Below are positions 15,764 to 23,684 of a stretch of 33,272 bases of DNA, piece by piece. The position numbers and the translations under genes were made by a program. How positions within the stretch are numbered: position 1 is the first letter of the stretch; each line of letters begins with the position of its first letter. Origin of the DNA: a virus; the IMG/VR virus record IMGVR_UViG_3300032240_000441, positions 1 to 33,272 of that record; one strand, written 5' to 3'. The notes beneath the pieces are model-generated. The model did no database searches, had not been told where the DNA came from, and was given only the letters and a program-made list of their open reading frames with translations.

Positions 15764-17219
15764 TTTAAAATTACATAAACTAAACGAAGCTTACATCAAA
15801 TTTGAATGTGAACGAAGTTTAGCACAAGAACTCTCCGATTACTTTACCTTCTTTGTACCAGGTCATCAGTTTACACCTGCGTTCAAGTCTAGGGTTTGGG
15901 ATGGAAAAATTCGTCTAGCAGATTTAAGAAACTTTACCATATATCATGGTTTGGTTCCTTATATCGAAAAATTCTGCAAAGACCGAGACTATACAATAGA
16001 GATAGATTCTTCTATTTCAGTTACAGAGAATTACTCATTAACTGAGGCAAATGAATTTATCACTTCATTAAAATTGCCTCATGAAGTAAGAGACTATCAA
16101 CTGAAGGCTTTTGTTAATGCTGTTCGTAACAAACGAATGTTATTGTTGTCGCCCACTGCTTCAGGTAAATCTTTGATAATTTACTTAGTTGTACGTTATC
16201 TACTAGAAGCAGGTTACAAACGTGGTCTTTTAATTGTGCCAAACATTTCACTTGTTGCACAGATGTACAAAGACTTTGAAGATTACGGATGGGAGTCTTC
16301 AGATTATTGTCACACAATTCATGGTGGTAAAGAAAAACAAGCAAATAAGTTTCTCTTTATATCTACATGGCAATCTATCTATACTCAACCAAAAGAATAC
16401 TTTGACCAGTTTGAATTTGTTATTGGTGATGAAGCCCACCAATTTAAAGCTAAGTCTATGACAACAATTATGACTGGTTGCGATAGCGCTAAATATAGAA
16501 TAGGAACAACAGGAACACTAGACGGTACTCAAACTCATCGATTAGTGTTAGAAGGTTTATTTGGTCCAGTTTTTCAATCCACTTCTACTTCAGAATTGAT
16601 TGAACAAGGACACGTTGCAGATTTTAATATCAAATGTTTAATTCTGAAATATCCTGAATCTGTTTGTAAAGAATCAAAAAAATGGGACTACCAAGAAGAA
16701 ATAGATTATATTGTTAGCAATCCAAAGCGTAATGAGTTTATTAAAAATCTTGTGTTGTCTTTAACAGGCAATACTCTTGTATTGTTTCAATTAGTGGAAA
16801 GACATGGAAAAATATTATATCAACTTATTAAAGAACATGCTAAGAATAGACATGTGTTTTTTGTTTATGGCGGAACAGATGTTGAGATTAGGGAATCAGT
16901 TCGTGAGATTACTGAAAAACAACCAGACGCTATTATTGTGGCTTCTTACGGTGTTTATAGCACTGGGGTCAACATACGTAATCTCCACAACATTGTATTT
17001 GCCTCTCCCTCAAAGTCAAGAATTCGCAATCTTCAGTCGATAGGTCGAGGTTTGCGACTAGGTGATAACAAAGACAAAGCAACTCTCCTAGATATATCAG
17101 ATGATTTTAGAACTGGCAAACACACAAACTACACACTTAAACATTTTATTGAACGTGTAAAAATATATGATGAAGAAAAATTCAATTACAAATTTTACAA
17201 TATAGAAATAAAAACCTAA
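15756..17219 (+). CDS. uvsW: DNA/RNA helicase UvsW
   Basis: The protein has 487 residues (T4 UvsW: 503) of helicase superfamily 2. Walker A is SPTASGKS (132-139), DEAH is at 225-228, TGT lies in motif III, and motif VI is LQSIGRGLR near 430. The N-terminal domain (FDLKLHKLNEAYIKFECERS, RVWDGKIRL) matches T4 UvsW, which supports the GTG start at 15756, overlapping the end of uvsY. UvsW unwinds R-loops and branched DNA and helps switch T4 from origin-dependent to recombination-dependent replication. The stop overlaps the next start (TAATG). Confidence 0.93.
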   Translation: MFDLKLHKLNEAYIKFECERSLAQELSDYFTFFVPGHQFTPAFKSRVWDGKIRLADLRNFTIYHGLVPYIEKFCKDRDYTIEIDSSISVTENYSLTEANEFITSLKLPHEVRDYQLKAFVNAVRNKRMLLLSPTASGKSLIIYLVVRYLLEAGYKRGLLIVPNISLVAQMYKDFEDYGWESSDYCHTIHGGKEKQANKFLFISTWQSIYTQPKEYFDQFEFVIGDEAHQFKAKSMTTIMTGCDSAKYRIGTTGTLDGTQTHRLVLEGLFGPVFQSTSTSELIEQGHVADFNIKCLILKYPESVCKESKKWDYQEEIDYIVSNPKRNEFIKNLVLSLTGNTLVLFQLVERHGKILYQLIKEHAKNRHVFFVYGGTDVEIRESVREITEKQPDAIIVASYGVYSTGVNIRNLHNIVFASPSKSRIRNLQSIGRGLRLGDNKDKATLLDISDDFRTGKHTNYTLKHFIERVKIYDEEKFNYKFYNIEIKT

Positions 17220-17629
17220 TGGATGAAATACAAGTAAAAATTATACGATTGAATACAGGTGAAGATATTATGGGTTCAGTTTTAATGGACGACAAACATC
17301 GTTACGTTAGTATTGAAAATCCTATGAGAGTTATACTTAAAAGAATGGCCGATAAAAATCAAACAATGCTATTGATGGCCCCATGGTTGCCAGTAGAATT
17401 ATTGATTGATAATTTTGCCACTATTGATTATCGGAATATTGTAACTGTTGTGGATCCTAAACCATCTTTTTCAGAATATTATATTAATACTGTTGGCCAA
17501 TTTAATGAAAAATTAGGTTCGCAAGAAATGGAAGAAATTGATTGCGGCACTTATGAGGATGAAGAAGAAGATGATGACGATGAAGTTCAAAGAGCTTTAG
17601 TAGAATCAAAGAAAGCGAAAATACATTGA
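17219..17629 (+). CDS. Unknown protein with acidic C-terminus, possibly Sm-like
   Basis: The protein has 136 residues and I do not recognise it firmly. Residues 1-85 read as a small beta barrel (VKIIRLNTGEDIMGSVLMDD, HRYVSIENPMRVIL, MLLMAPWLP). The order of strands and the 'GEDIMGSV' turn recall Sm/LSm-like folds, and that comparison is inference. Residues ~100-125 are almost all Glu and Asp (EDEEEDDDDE). It is coupled to uvsW through TAATG and to the next gene through a TTGA overlap, so it belongs to the recombination operon. Confidence 0.6.
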   Translation: MDEIQVKIIRLNTGEDIMGSVLMDDKHRYVSIENPMRVILKRMADKNQTMLLMAPWLPVELLIDNFATIDYRNIVTVVDPKPSFSEYYINTVGQFNEKLGSQEMEEIDCGTYEDEEEDDDDEVQRALVESKKAKIH

Positions 17630-18033
17630 TTTTAGATTATACACCAGAAAATTTTAATTTAGTATCAGGTATCATTTTAAAGCATCTAACACCAGATTTG
17701 CTTCCTAAAAAATGGATAGATATTAATAAGACCAATCCAATGTTTGGTCATTGTCACACTTCTTCTGCCTGCTTACAAAAAGTGTTTGGCACAAAAAACA
17801 TTAAATTGTATAGAGCATTAGACCAATGGAATGTTTGGCATTGGTGGTGTGTAGATAAAGATGGCAAGTTAATTGATTTAACGGTAGACCAATACTTATC
17901 TTTGAATAGAGAACCGCCTCATGCACAAGGTACTAAGGCCTCGATGTTAGGGTTCGAATATCGTAAGAGAGTACTAAGATTATTGGAACTGGTTACTAAT
18001 GAATTATCATCAAACGGAACACCGCTAATGTAA
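17626..18033 (+). CDS. Unknown protein with a Cys-His-Asp pattern (papain/transglutaminase-like?)
   Basis: The protein has 135 residues, starting at a TTG that overlaps the upstream stop (TTGA). GHCHTSSACL (Cys43, Cys49), WNVWHWWCVDKDGKLIDLT (His72, Asp84) gives the order Cys...His...Asp, with 'HWWCVDKDGKLIDLT' resembling the second half of papain-like or transglutaminase-like folds (strand with His, turn, strand with Asp). It is too short for a secreted protease and has no signal peptide. An intracellular hydrolase or an inactive fold is possible. The TTG start is the only in-frame option near the overlap, and I see no better ATG. Confidence 0.5.
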   Translation: MILDYTPENFNLVSGIILKHLTPDLLPKKWIDINKTNPMFGHCHTSSACLQKVFGTKNIKLYRALDQWNVWHWWCVDKDGKLIDLTVDQYLSLNREPPHAQGTKASMLGFEYRKRVLRLLELVTNELSSNGTPLM

Positions 18034-18038
18034 CAGTT

Positions 18039-18060
18039 GTCAAGCGCAAAGTCAAGCGCA
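18039..18060 (+). repeat. Tandem 10-bp direct repeat GTCAAGCGCA upstream of gene 55
   Basis: GTCAAGCGCA occurs at 18039-18048 and 18051-18060, separated by AA. The second copy continues into TTGAC, making GTCAA-GCGCA-TTGAC (18051-18065), an interrupted palindrome. It lies in the 115-nt gap before gene 55, ~50 nt upstream of the -35 box, and could be an operator. Confidence 0.5.
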
Positions 18061-18073
18061 TTGACCAAAGTTC

Positions 18074-18093
18074 GCCTAAGATGATGATTAGGC
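18074..18093 (+). other. Hairpin before gene 55
   Basis: GCCTAA (18074-18079) pairs with TTAGGC (18088-18093) around an 8-nt loop. It is followed by AAAAA, not T's, so on the + strand it is not a classical terminator. It lies between the repeats and the gene 55 promoter and may end upstream transcripts or bind a regulator. Confidence 0.4.
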
Positions 18094-18110
18094 AAAAATG
18101 TAAATAGTGC

Positions 18111-18139
18111 TTGACATTGAACCTTAAAACCTATAGAAT
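18111..18139 (+). promoter_or_regulatory. Sigma70-type promoter before gene 55
   Basis: TTGACA at 18111-18116, a 17-nt spacer and TAGAAT at 18134-18139. It is preceded by GC (GCTTGACA). The predicted start of transcription is ~18146, only a few bases before the gp55 ATG at 18149, so the message would be almost leaderless. Confidence 0.75.
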
Positions 18140-18148
18140 GAGTATATT

Positions 18149-18703
18149 ATGACAAAGAAAACAAACCATTACATCAACAACGCAGACTTCCTTAAAGCTC
18201 TTATTGAGTATAAAGAATCGTGCGATACTGCCTCAGCTGCAGGCAAAGAAGACCCACGTATACCAAATTATATCGGTGAATGTTTCTTAAAGATTGCAGA
18301 CCACTTATCCAGAAAGCCTAATTTTGTTTCATACTCTTTCCGAGATGAAATGATTTCTGATGGCATTGAAAATTGTTTGATGTATTTCCGCAACTTTGAC
18401 CCAACCAAGTCAAAGAATCCTTTTGCCTACTTCACACAAATTATTTACTATGCTTTCCTTCGCCGCATTATGAAGGAGAAAAAACAATTGTATGTCAAAT
18501 ATAAAGCAACTGAAATGTATGGCATTTTTGGTGATGGTGAAATGTTTGAAGATGCTGAAGGTAACATGAAACAGTTTGTACTTTACGATAACATTTCTGA
18601 ATTCATTCATACCTTTGAAGAAAACAAAGAGAAGAAAAAGAAAAGTAAAGAAGTTAAAACGATAGATGATATAGTAGAAGACTTTGGTACAGAAGAAGAA
18701 TGA
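18149..18703 (+). CDS. 55: Late-transcription sigma factor gp55
   Basis: The protein has 184 residues (T4 gp55: 185). The N-terminus (NHYINNADFLKALIEYKES) aligns with T4 gp55 (NYVNNKELLQAIIDWK), which supports this ATG. FRDEMISDGIENCLMYFRNF, then DPTKSKNPFAYFTQIIYYAF and LRRIMKEKKQLYVKY, are the sigma region 2-like core that reads TATAAATA with host RNA polymerase. The Lys-rich, then acidic C-terminus is where T4 gp55 carries its clamp-binding tail. T4 late promoters in the same window are consistent with its activity. It overlaps gene 47 by 4 nt (ATGA). Confidence 0.92.
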   Translation: MTKKTNHYINNADFLKALIEYKESCDTASAAGKEDPRIPNYIGECFLKIADHLSRKPNFVSYSFRDEMISDGIENCLMYFRNFDPTKSKNPFAYFTQIIYYAFLRRIMKEKKQLYVKYKATEMYGIFGDGEMFEDAEGNMKQFVLYDNISEFIHTFEENKEKKKKSKEVKTIDDIVEDFGTEEE

Positions 18704-19767
18704 AATTAATTGTTTTAGGCGATACACATTTTGGCGCTAGAGGAGATTCTCTAGACTTTCACAAATACTTTCAACGTTTTTACGATGAAGTATTTTTTCC
18801 ATATCTGAAAGAAAATAATATTGATACCATTTTTCAAATGGGTGATTTATTTGACCGCAGAAAATTTATTAACTTTAATTCACTTTATTTGTCTCGCAAA
18901 TATTTCTTTGATACTTGTAAAACAAATAATATTACACTACACACACTTATTGGCAACCATGATGTTGCCTTTAAAAATACACTTGAAGTAAACTCACCTA
19001 AACTTGTTGTTAGTGATTATTCCAATATTAATATCTACCAAGATTTTGCTACGGTTGACTTTGATGGCCTTGCTATCGATGTAGTGCCTTGGATTTGTGA
19101 TGATAATGAGGTAGACATATTCTCAAAAATGAAAACAAGTGGTTCTGATATTTGTTTTGGGCATTTTGAGATTGCTGGTTTCGAAATGGATAAAGGCAAT
19201 GTTTGTGATATAGGTATTGACAAAAACGATTTAAGAAAGTATGATATAGTGTTATCAGGACACTTTCATCATAAATCATCTGATGGCAATATTACTTATG
19301 TGGGCACTCCTTATGAAATGACTTGGGCTGACTATATGGATCCAAAAGGATTCCATGTGTTTGATACCGAGACTAGAGAGATGGAATTCATACAGAATCC
19401 ATTCACTATGTTTAATAAGGTCATTTATGATGATGGCGAAACTGATTTTGAACATTGGAAAAAGTTTGACTTTGAAAAGTATAAAGACACATATGTAAAA
19501 ATTGTTGTGTTGAATAAACAAAACGCCTATTTGTTTGACCATGTGATTGATGGCTTCTATAAAGCTGGTGTTGGCGATTTGTCTATTGTTGAAGACTTTA
19601 CAGATAATACGATTGTAGATGATGAGATTGTAGACCAAGCAGAAGACACTATGACCATCTTGTCCAAGTACATCGATGCGTTACAATTGGATGTTGAACC
19701 TGATAAATTGAAAAATATTATGAGAGAACTCTACGTAGAGGCCTTAAACACGGAAGTTGCTGATTAA
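18700..19767 (+). CDS. 47: Recombination nuclease subunit gp47 (Mre11/SbcD-like)
   Basis: The protein has 355 residues (T4 gp47: 339). The metallophosphoesterase motifs are complete: GDTHFG at the N-terminus, MGDLFDRR, GNHD (~88) and SGHFHH (~188). With gp46 it forms the Mre11-Rad50-type complex that resects double-strand ends for recombination-dependent replication. It is transcribed with gp55 and gp46. The start overlaps gp55 (ATGA) and the stop overlaps gp46 (TAATG). Confidence 0.95.
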   Translation: MKLIVLGDTHFGARGDSLDFHKYFQRFYDEVFFPYLKENNIDTIFQMGDLFDRRKFINFNSLYLSRKYFFDTCKTNNITLHTLIGNHDVAFKNTLEVNSPKLVVSDYSNINIYQDFATVDFDGLAIDVVPWICDDNEVDIFSKMKTSGSDICFGHFEIAGFEMDKGNVCDIGIDKNDLRKYDIVLSGHFHHKSSDGNITYVGTPYEMTWADYMDPKGFHVFDTETREMEFIQNPFTMFNKVIYDDGETDFEHWKKFDFEKYKDTYVKIVVLNKQNAYLFDHVIDGFYKAGVGDLSIVEDFTDNTIVDDEIVDQAEDTMTILSKYIDALQLDVEPDKLKNIMRELYVEALNTEVAD

Positions 19768-21479
19768 TGATAATGTTTCGAAAAGTCCGTTGGAAGAATT
19801 TACTTTCAACGGGTAATTACTATACAGAAATGGATTTGTCTAGTAACAACAATACCCTCATCGTTGGGGGTAATGGTTCTGGCAAATCAACAATGCTTGA
19901 TGCGTTATGTTTTGGTTTATTCGGTAAACCTTTTCGTGATATTAACAAGCCACAGTTGTTGAATTCTATTAATGGAAAAGACTGTGTGGTTGAAGTAGAG
20001 TTTGATACTGGTAATAAATCATATAAGATTATTCGTGGTATCAAACCAAACAAATTTGAAATCTATTGTAATGGTGAACTTGTCAATCAAGAAGCCGCAA
20101 GTAGAGACTATCAAGAACACCTTGAAAAGTTTATTTTAAAATTAAACTATAAGTCATTTACTCAAATTGTTGTTCTTGGTTCTGCTTCATTTACTCCGTT
20201 CATGCAATTAAAGTCAGGAGACCGTAGAGAAATTATTGAAGACTTGCTTGACATTCAAATCTTTTCTACAATGAATGGTCTTGTTAAAGAACGCTTGTCT
20301 AATAACAAAGACCTTATTGCTCAAAAGAAACATGAAATTGAACTAGCAACACAAAAAGTTGAATTGTTAAAGAAACATATTATTCAGTTAAAACAGAACA
20401 ACGATGAGAAAGTAAAACAACATGAGAGTGAGATTCAAACTAATCAGGGTGTGGTACAAACCTTACATGAAGAACTTAACGGACTTGGTCAAGATGTATC
20501 GACTCTCACCGAACAAGTCTCTGGTAAGATTGAAGTTGAGGATAAGGTCAAGAAGCTTGGTAAACTTGAATCGCAGATTGAAAGCAACCTATCCAAATTT
20601 TCAAAAGATATACGTTTCTTTGAATCAAATGATAGTTGTCCAACATGTAGGCAAGCCATTGCCTTGGAGTTTAAGGAAACGGAACTTACCAATCTTGCCG
20701 ACAAAGTACAGAAATGCAACCACGGCCTCAGCGAACTTGAACAAAAACTAAATGTTGAACAAGAGAAGTTAAATACAATTTCTCAGATTCAAAAAGACAT
20801 ACAGACAAAACAAGTTAAGATTGCTACAATAAACACAACAATCACCGAGACTAATAAGTATATTGCTAAACTTAGAAAACAAATTGAATTGTTAAGTGAC
20901 TCTGCAACCGCAACTGATAAAGAAGAAGCAGAATTAACTATCATAAAAGAACAATTAAATGAGTTAAGCACCAATTTAAGAGTGCTAATAGATGAGAAGA
21001 CTTACTATGAAGCAGCTTCTAATCTGTTGAAAGATACTGGTATTAAGACTAAGATTGTTAAACAGTACTTGCCTGTTATCAATAAGTTGGTAAACAAATA
21101 CTTGGCCTCACTAGACTTCTTTGTAAACTTTAACCTTGATGAGGCATTTAAAGAAACAATTAAGTCCAGACACCGAGATGAATTTACATACAATAACTTT
21201 TCTGAAGGTGAGAAGCAACGTATTGATATGGCATTGATGTTGACTTGGCGTGCTGTTGCTAAGTTAAAGAATTCTTCTAACACCAATCTGTTGATTTTGG
21301 ATGAAACGTTTGATAGTAGTTTGGATGCCAATGGTACTGAGTACTTGATGAATATCCTACATATGTTAGAAGGCGTAAATTTATTTGTTATCTCTCATAA
21401 AGGCGATGTATTACAGGATAAGTTTGCTAATGTTGTTAGATTTGAAAAGGTCAAAAACTTTTCTAAGGTGATAAAATGA
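19767..21479 (+). CDS. 46: Recombination nuclease subunit gp46 (Rad50/SbcC-like ATPase)
   Basis: The protein has 570 residues (T4 gp46: 560). It has Walker A GGNGSGKST (~34-42), then GLFGKPFRDINKPQL as in T4. A long coiled coil (~175-420) carries the zinc hook SCPTCRQ near residue 290. The ABC signature is FSEGEKQR (~475) and Walker B is LLILDETFDSSLD (~508). It is the ATPase partner of gp47. The ATG at 19767 overlaps the gp47 stop. A second in-frame ATG two codons later is also possible. The stop overlaps the next gene (ATGA). Confidence 0.95.
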   Translation: MIMFRKVRWKNLLSTGNYYTEMDLSSNNNTLIVGGNGSGKSTMLDALCFGLFGKPFRDINKPQLLNSINGKDCVVEVEFDTGNKSYKIIRGIKPNKFEIYCNGELVNQEAASRDYQEHLEKFILKLNYKSFTQIVVLGSASFTPFMQLKSGDRREIIEDLLDIQIFSTMNGLVKERLSNNKDLIAQKKHEIELATQKVELLKKHIIQLKQNNDEKVKQHESEIQTNQGVVQTLHEELNGLGQDVSTLTEQVSGKIEVEDKVKKLGKLESQIESNLSKFSKDIRFFESNDSCPTCRQAIALEFKETELTNLADKVQKCNHGLSELEQKLNVEQEKLNTISQIQKDIQTKQVKIATINTTITETNKYIAKLRKQIELLSDSATATDKEEAELTIIKEQLNELSTNLRVLIDEKTYYEAASNLLKDTGIKTKIVKQYLPVINKLVNKYLASLDFFVNFNLDEAFKETIKSRHRDEFTYNNFSEGEKQRIDMALMLTWRAVAKLKNSSNTNLLILDETFDSSLDANGTEYLMNILHMLEGVNLFVISHKGDVLQDKFANVVRFEKVKNFSKVIK

Positions 21480-21658
21480 AATTTATAAGTGAATATTCGA
21501 GTGATAAATTAACAAAGACCGCAAAGGTTTATTATTGTGGTGAAAGAGATTTTACCGTGATTGTAAAGAGTGATACTGGCACATACTATAATGTGTCGTT
21601 TAATAATATACAAGATGCAGAAGACTATGCAGAAGATTGGGTGCTAAAAAATGAGTGA
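21476..21658 (+). CDS. Small unknown protein, 60 aa
   Basis: The protein has 60 residues with a beta-beta-helix look (KTAKVYYCGERDFTVIVKSD, YYNVSFNNIQDAEDYAEDWV). There is no motif I recognise, no membrane segment and a low net charge. It is real because it is coupled on both sides: ATGA overlap with gp46 and an 8-nt overlap with the deformylase gene. It marks the start of the accessory genes between 46 and 45. Confidence 0.6.
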   Translation: MKFISEYSSDKLTKTAKVYYCGERDFTVIVKSDTGTYYNVSFNNIQDAEDYAEDWVLKNE

Positions 21659-22220
21659 ATTTTTAACTATTAATACCGAAGACAATGTTATTCGAGAAAG
21701 GCGTGTTGACCCTCTGCCTTTATATGACGATAATCATTTCATGTTGAAACAGGTGATGCCAGAGTTTTCTGGTCCATTACCTAATCAATTAATGGATAAT
21801 TTGGTAGAAAGACTTAAAGTTACAATGAAATTGTACGGGGGTCTTGGGCTTGCGGCAAACCAATGTGGTGTGTCTGAACGAGTGTTTGTAATTGGTACCG
21901 ACCAGTTTCAGATTGCCTGTATTAATCCAAAAATTGTTGGCACATCAGACGTACAGGCAAAAGAGAATGAAGGTTGCCTCACTTTTCCTGGTTTATATTG
22001 TAAAATAGAAAGACCAAATTGGGTAGAGGTTGAATTCACTACACCTGACGGCGAATTAAAACAGATGAAATTGGATGGTGCTACTGCTCGTTGTTTTCAA
22101 CATGAGTTAGACCATTTAAACGGAATTAAATTTGTTGACAAGATTGGTCCTGTTGCATTACAGATGGCCAAAAAGAAACAACAAAAAATAATTAAGAAGA
22201 TTACTCGACTAAAGAAATAA
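21651..22220 (+). CDS. def: Peptide deformylase
   Basis: The protein has 189 residues. All three family motifs are intact: GLGLAANQ (64-71), EGCL (107-110) and HELDH (151-155). The metal ligands are Cys109, His151 and His155, and the catalytic Glu is Glu152. It removes the N-formyl group from new proteins. The C-terminus is Lys-rich (MAKKKQQKIIKKITRLKK), unlike a typical host enzyme tail. Phage deformylases are known from T4-like cyanophages, where they are thought to help maturation of host or phage proteins late in infection. It sits 1 nt before the DruA-like gene. Confidence 0.93.
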   Translation: MSEFLTINTEDNVIRERRVDPLPLYDDNHFMLKQVMPEFSGPLPNQLMDNLVERLKVTMKLYGGLGLAANQCGVSERVFVIGTDQFQIACINPKIVGTSDVQAKENEGCLTFPGLYCKIERPNWVEVEFTTPDGELKQMKLDGATARCFQHELDHLNGIKFVDKIGPVALQMAKKKQQKIIKKITRLKK

Positions 22221-22221
22221 T

Positions 22222-23502
22222 ATGGCATATAGTTTTGACAAAAAAGATGATGTAGAAACTCAATGGGCAAAATGGCAAGCAGCTACTCCTATTGAAGAAT
22301 TATCTTTTACAGAAGATGAATTACGTGAGAGAGTAATTAAAGAACTCACTTACGTATCACAGATGGATGTTAAAGAATATACTTTGTTCCAAAAATGGTG
22401 TGAAGTGCAAGATAGGTATCCAACGCTTCTTGTCAATGACTTGTGGGAAGGCGAGAAAAGAGTCCTTGAAGATGAAGGCCAACGCCGTGCTATTTCTGAA
22501 ATTAAAGCTAACTTTTGGATTCCAAAAGATGCTGATGATTATCTAAATCTTGAACCTGAACTTTTATACACATCAAAACAAGAAGACTTGCCAGAATTAT
22601 GGAATTGTATTCGTACATTTTCTTCTACTATGAAGAATAATTCCAATATTGGTCGTAATCTAAATTTTGTTGTTCGTGATAAGAATACTAAATCTTATCT
22701 TGGTGTTATCTGTATTTCATCCGACTTTCTTGACTTGACACCTCGTGACAACTATATTGGCTGGGACCGTGTTAAGAAAACTCAAGGCGGAATGATTAAT
22801 CATACTGCAATCGGTTCTACAATTGTTCCACTACAACCATTAGGATTTAATTATGTTGGCGGTAAATTGCTTGCATTGTTATGTTTAACTGACGTAGTGC
22901 AGAATAAATGGAAAGAATTGTATGGTGATGAACTTGTAGGCGTTACTACTACTTCTTTGTATGGTAAAACTAAAGCAGGTGGTCTATCTCAATATGATAA
23001 CTTAGATTTTTGGCAACCAATGGGTTTCACCTCAGGCTCAGTTTCATTTGAACCTTTGGCAGAAACTCGTTACATGATTCGCCAATGGTTAATGAAGAAT
23101 CATACCCGTAAATATTTTGAATGGTATATTGCAAAGAAACCATCAGGTCAACCACACAAACGTGACCACAAAAATCGTTCATTGTCTTTTGCATATTCTA
23201 AGATGACTGTGCCAAAGGAATTGATTCGTTCAGAACATGCTCGAGGAATTTACTTTAGTCCTTTATATGATAAGACTTCTGAATTTCTCCGTGGTGATGA
23301 CGATGGCAAAAACATGACTAAGTTGTTTGATAACTCGGTAGAAAACATAGTGAATGTATGGAAAACTAAACACGCAAAGCCACGCATCAAACAATTGGTT
23401 AAAAAAGGTCGTGTATCACAAGAGTCCTTATTTTATGATGACCTTTGTTTCTTATCTTGGGAACAGGCAAAAGAAAAGTATTTGTCTCAAGTAGGTCGAT
23501 GA
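22222..23502 (+). CDS. DruA/DUF4338-like protein
   Basis: The protein has 426 residues. Residues ~145-275 carry the features I associate with DUF4338 (Druantia DruA-like): LNFVVRDKNTKSYLGVICIS, RDNYIGWDR (~175-183), a downstream Asn/hydrophobic run (INHTAIGSTIVPLQPLGFNY), GGKLLALLCL, then W...YGDELVGVTTTSLYGKT and FWQPMGFTSGS. The ~100 N-terminal residues and the basic C-terminus (KKPSGQPHKRDHKNRSLSFA) are not assigned. DruA is the marker protein of Druantia defence systems, but its biochemical activity is not settled. DUF4338 proteins also occur in phages and mobile elements. No other Druantia gene is present. Family assignment is by motif memory. Confidence 0.55.
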   Translation: MAYSFDKKDDVETQWAKWQAATPIEELSFTEDELRERVIKELTYVSQMDVKEYTLFQKWCEVQDRYPTLLVNDLWEGEKRVLEDEGQRRAISEIKANFWIPKDADDYLNLEPELLYTSKQEDLPELWNCIRTFSSTMKNNSNIGRNLNFVVRDKNTKSYLGVICISSDFLDLTPRDNYIGWDRVKKTQGGMINHTAIGSTIVPLQPLGFNYVGGKLLALLCLTDVVQNKWKELYGDELVGVTTTSLYGKTKAGGLSQYDNLDFWQPMGFTSGSVSFEPLAETRYMIRQWLMKNHTRKYFEWYIAKKPSGQPHKRDHKNRSLSFAYSKMTVPKELIRSEHARGIYFSPLYDKTSEFLRGDDDGKNMTKLFDNSVENIVNVWKTKHAKPRIKQLVKKGRVSQESLFYDDLCFLSWEQAKEKYLSQVGR

Positions 23503-23534
23503 TTGCCACAATAAGTGGATTTTCTGTGTATAAT
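23503..23534 (+). promoter_or_regulatory. Promoter of the TTGCCRCA-N18-TATAAT type before the tRNA-like gene
   Basis: TTGCCACA at 23503-23510 lies exactly 18 nt before a perfect TATAAT at 23529-23534. The same arrangement occurs at 27448 and 32549. Transcription would start ~12 nt before the tRNA-like gene. The upstream box is not a normal TTGACA at normal spacing. Confidence 0.65.
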
Positions 23535-23552
23535 CCACCTATATAAAGATAT

Positions 23553-23619
23553 GCGGTTGTTTTAGAACAGTTTAGGTGTCCAACTTGAACGGTAGGTGCG
23601 AATCCTACGAACCGCTCCA
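23553..23619 (+). tRNA. Short tRNA-like gene ending in CCA, D-arm reduced or absent
   Basis: GCGGTT (23553-23558) pairs with AACCGC (23610-23615), followed by discriminator T and encoded CCA (23617-23619). A perfect T-stem, GTAGG/CCTAC, closes a 7-nt loop TGCGAAT that resembles the T-loop TTCRANY but has G at position 55. The whole gene is 67 nt, about 9 nt short of a standard tRNA, and the region 23560-23591 cannot hold a normal D-arm plus anticodon arm. One fold (AGTT with AACT) presents GTG (His) in the anticodon position, but without U33. It has its own promoter and terminator, so it is expressed, either as a degenerate tRNA or as a tRNA mimic. Confidence 0.5.
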
Positions 23620-23625
23620 TATTTT

Positions 23626-23656
23626 AAGAGTGTTGCGTAAAAACAACACTCTTTTT
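23626..23656 (+). terminator. Strong intrinsic terminator after the tRNA-like gene
   Basis: AAGAGTGTTG (23626-23635) pairs perfectly with CAACACTCTT (23644-23653), followed by TTT. The 8-nt loop is CGTAAAAA. It defines the tRNA-like gene as a short separate transcript of about 110 nt. Confidence 0.9.
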
Positions 23657-23684
23657 CTTTGCCTATCAAGAGCTTACAAAGGCC

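Noticed and set aside
18054-18065. TTGACC at 18061 as a second -35 box for gene 55
   Set aside because: No -10-like hexamer lies 16-18 nt downstream. The TTGACA at 18111 is better placed.
23399-23620. Minus-strand ORF across the tRNA-like gene
   Set aside because: It runs antisense through the DruA-like gene end, a promoter and the tRNA-like gene, with no SD. It looks like chance.
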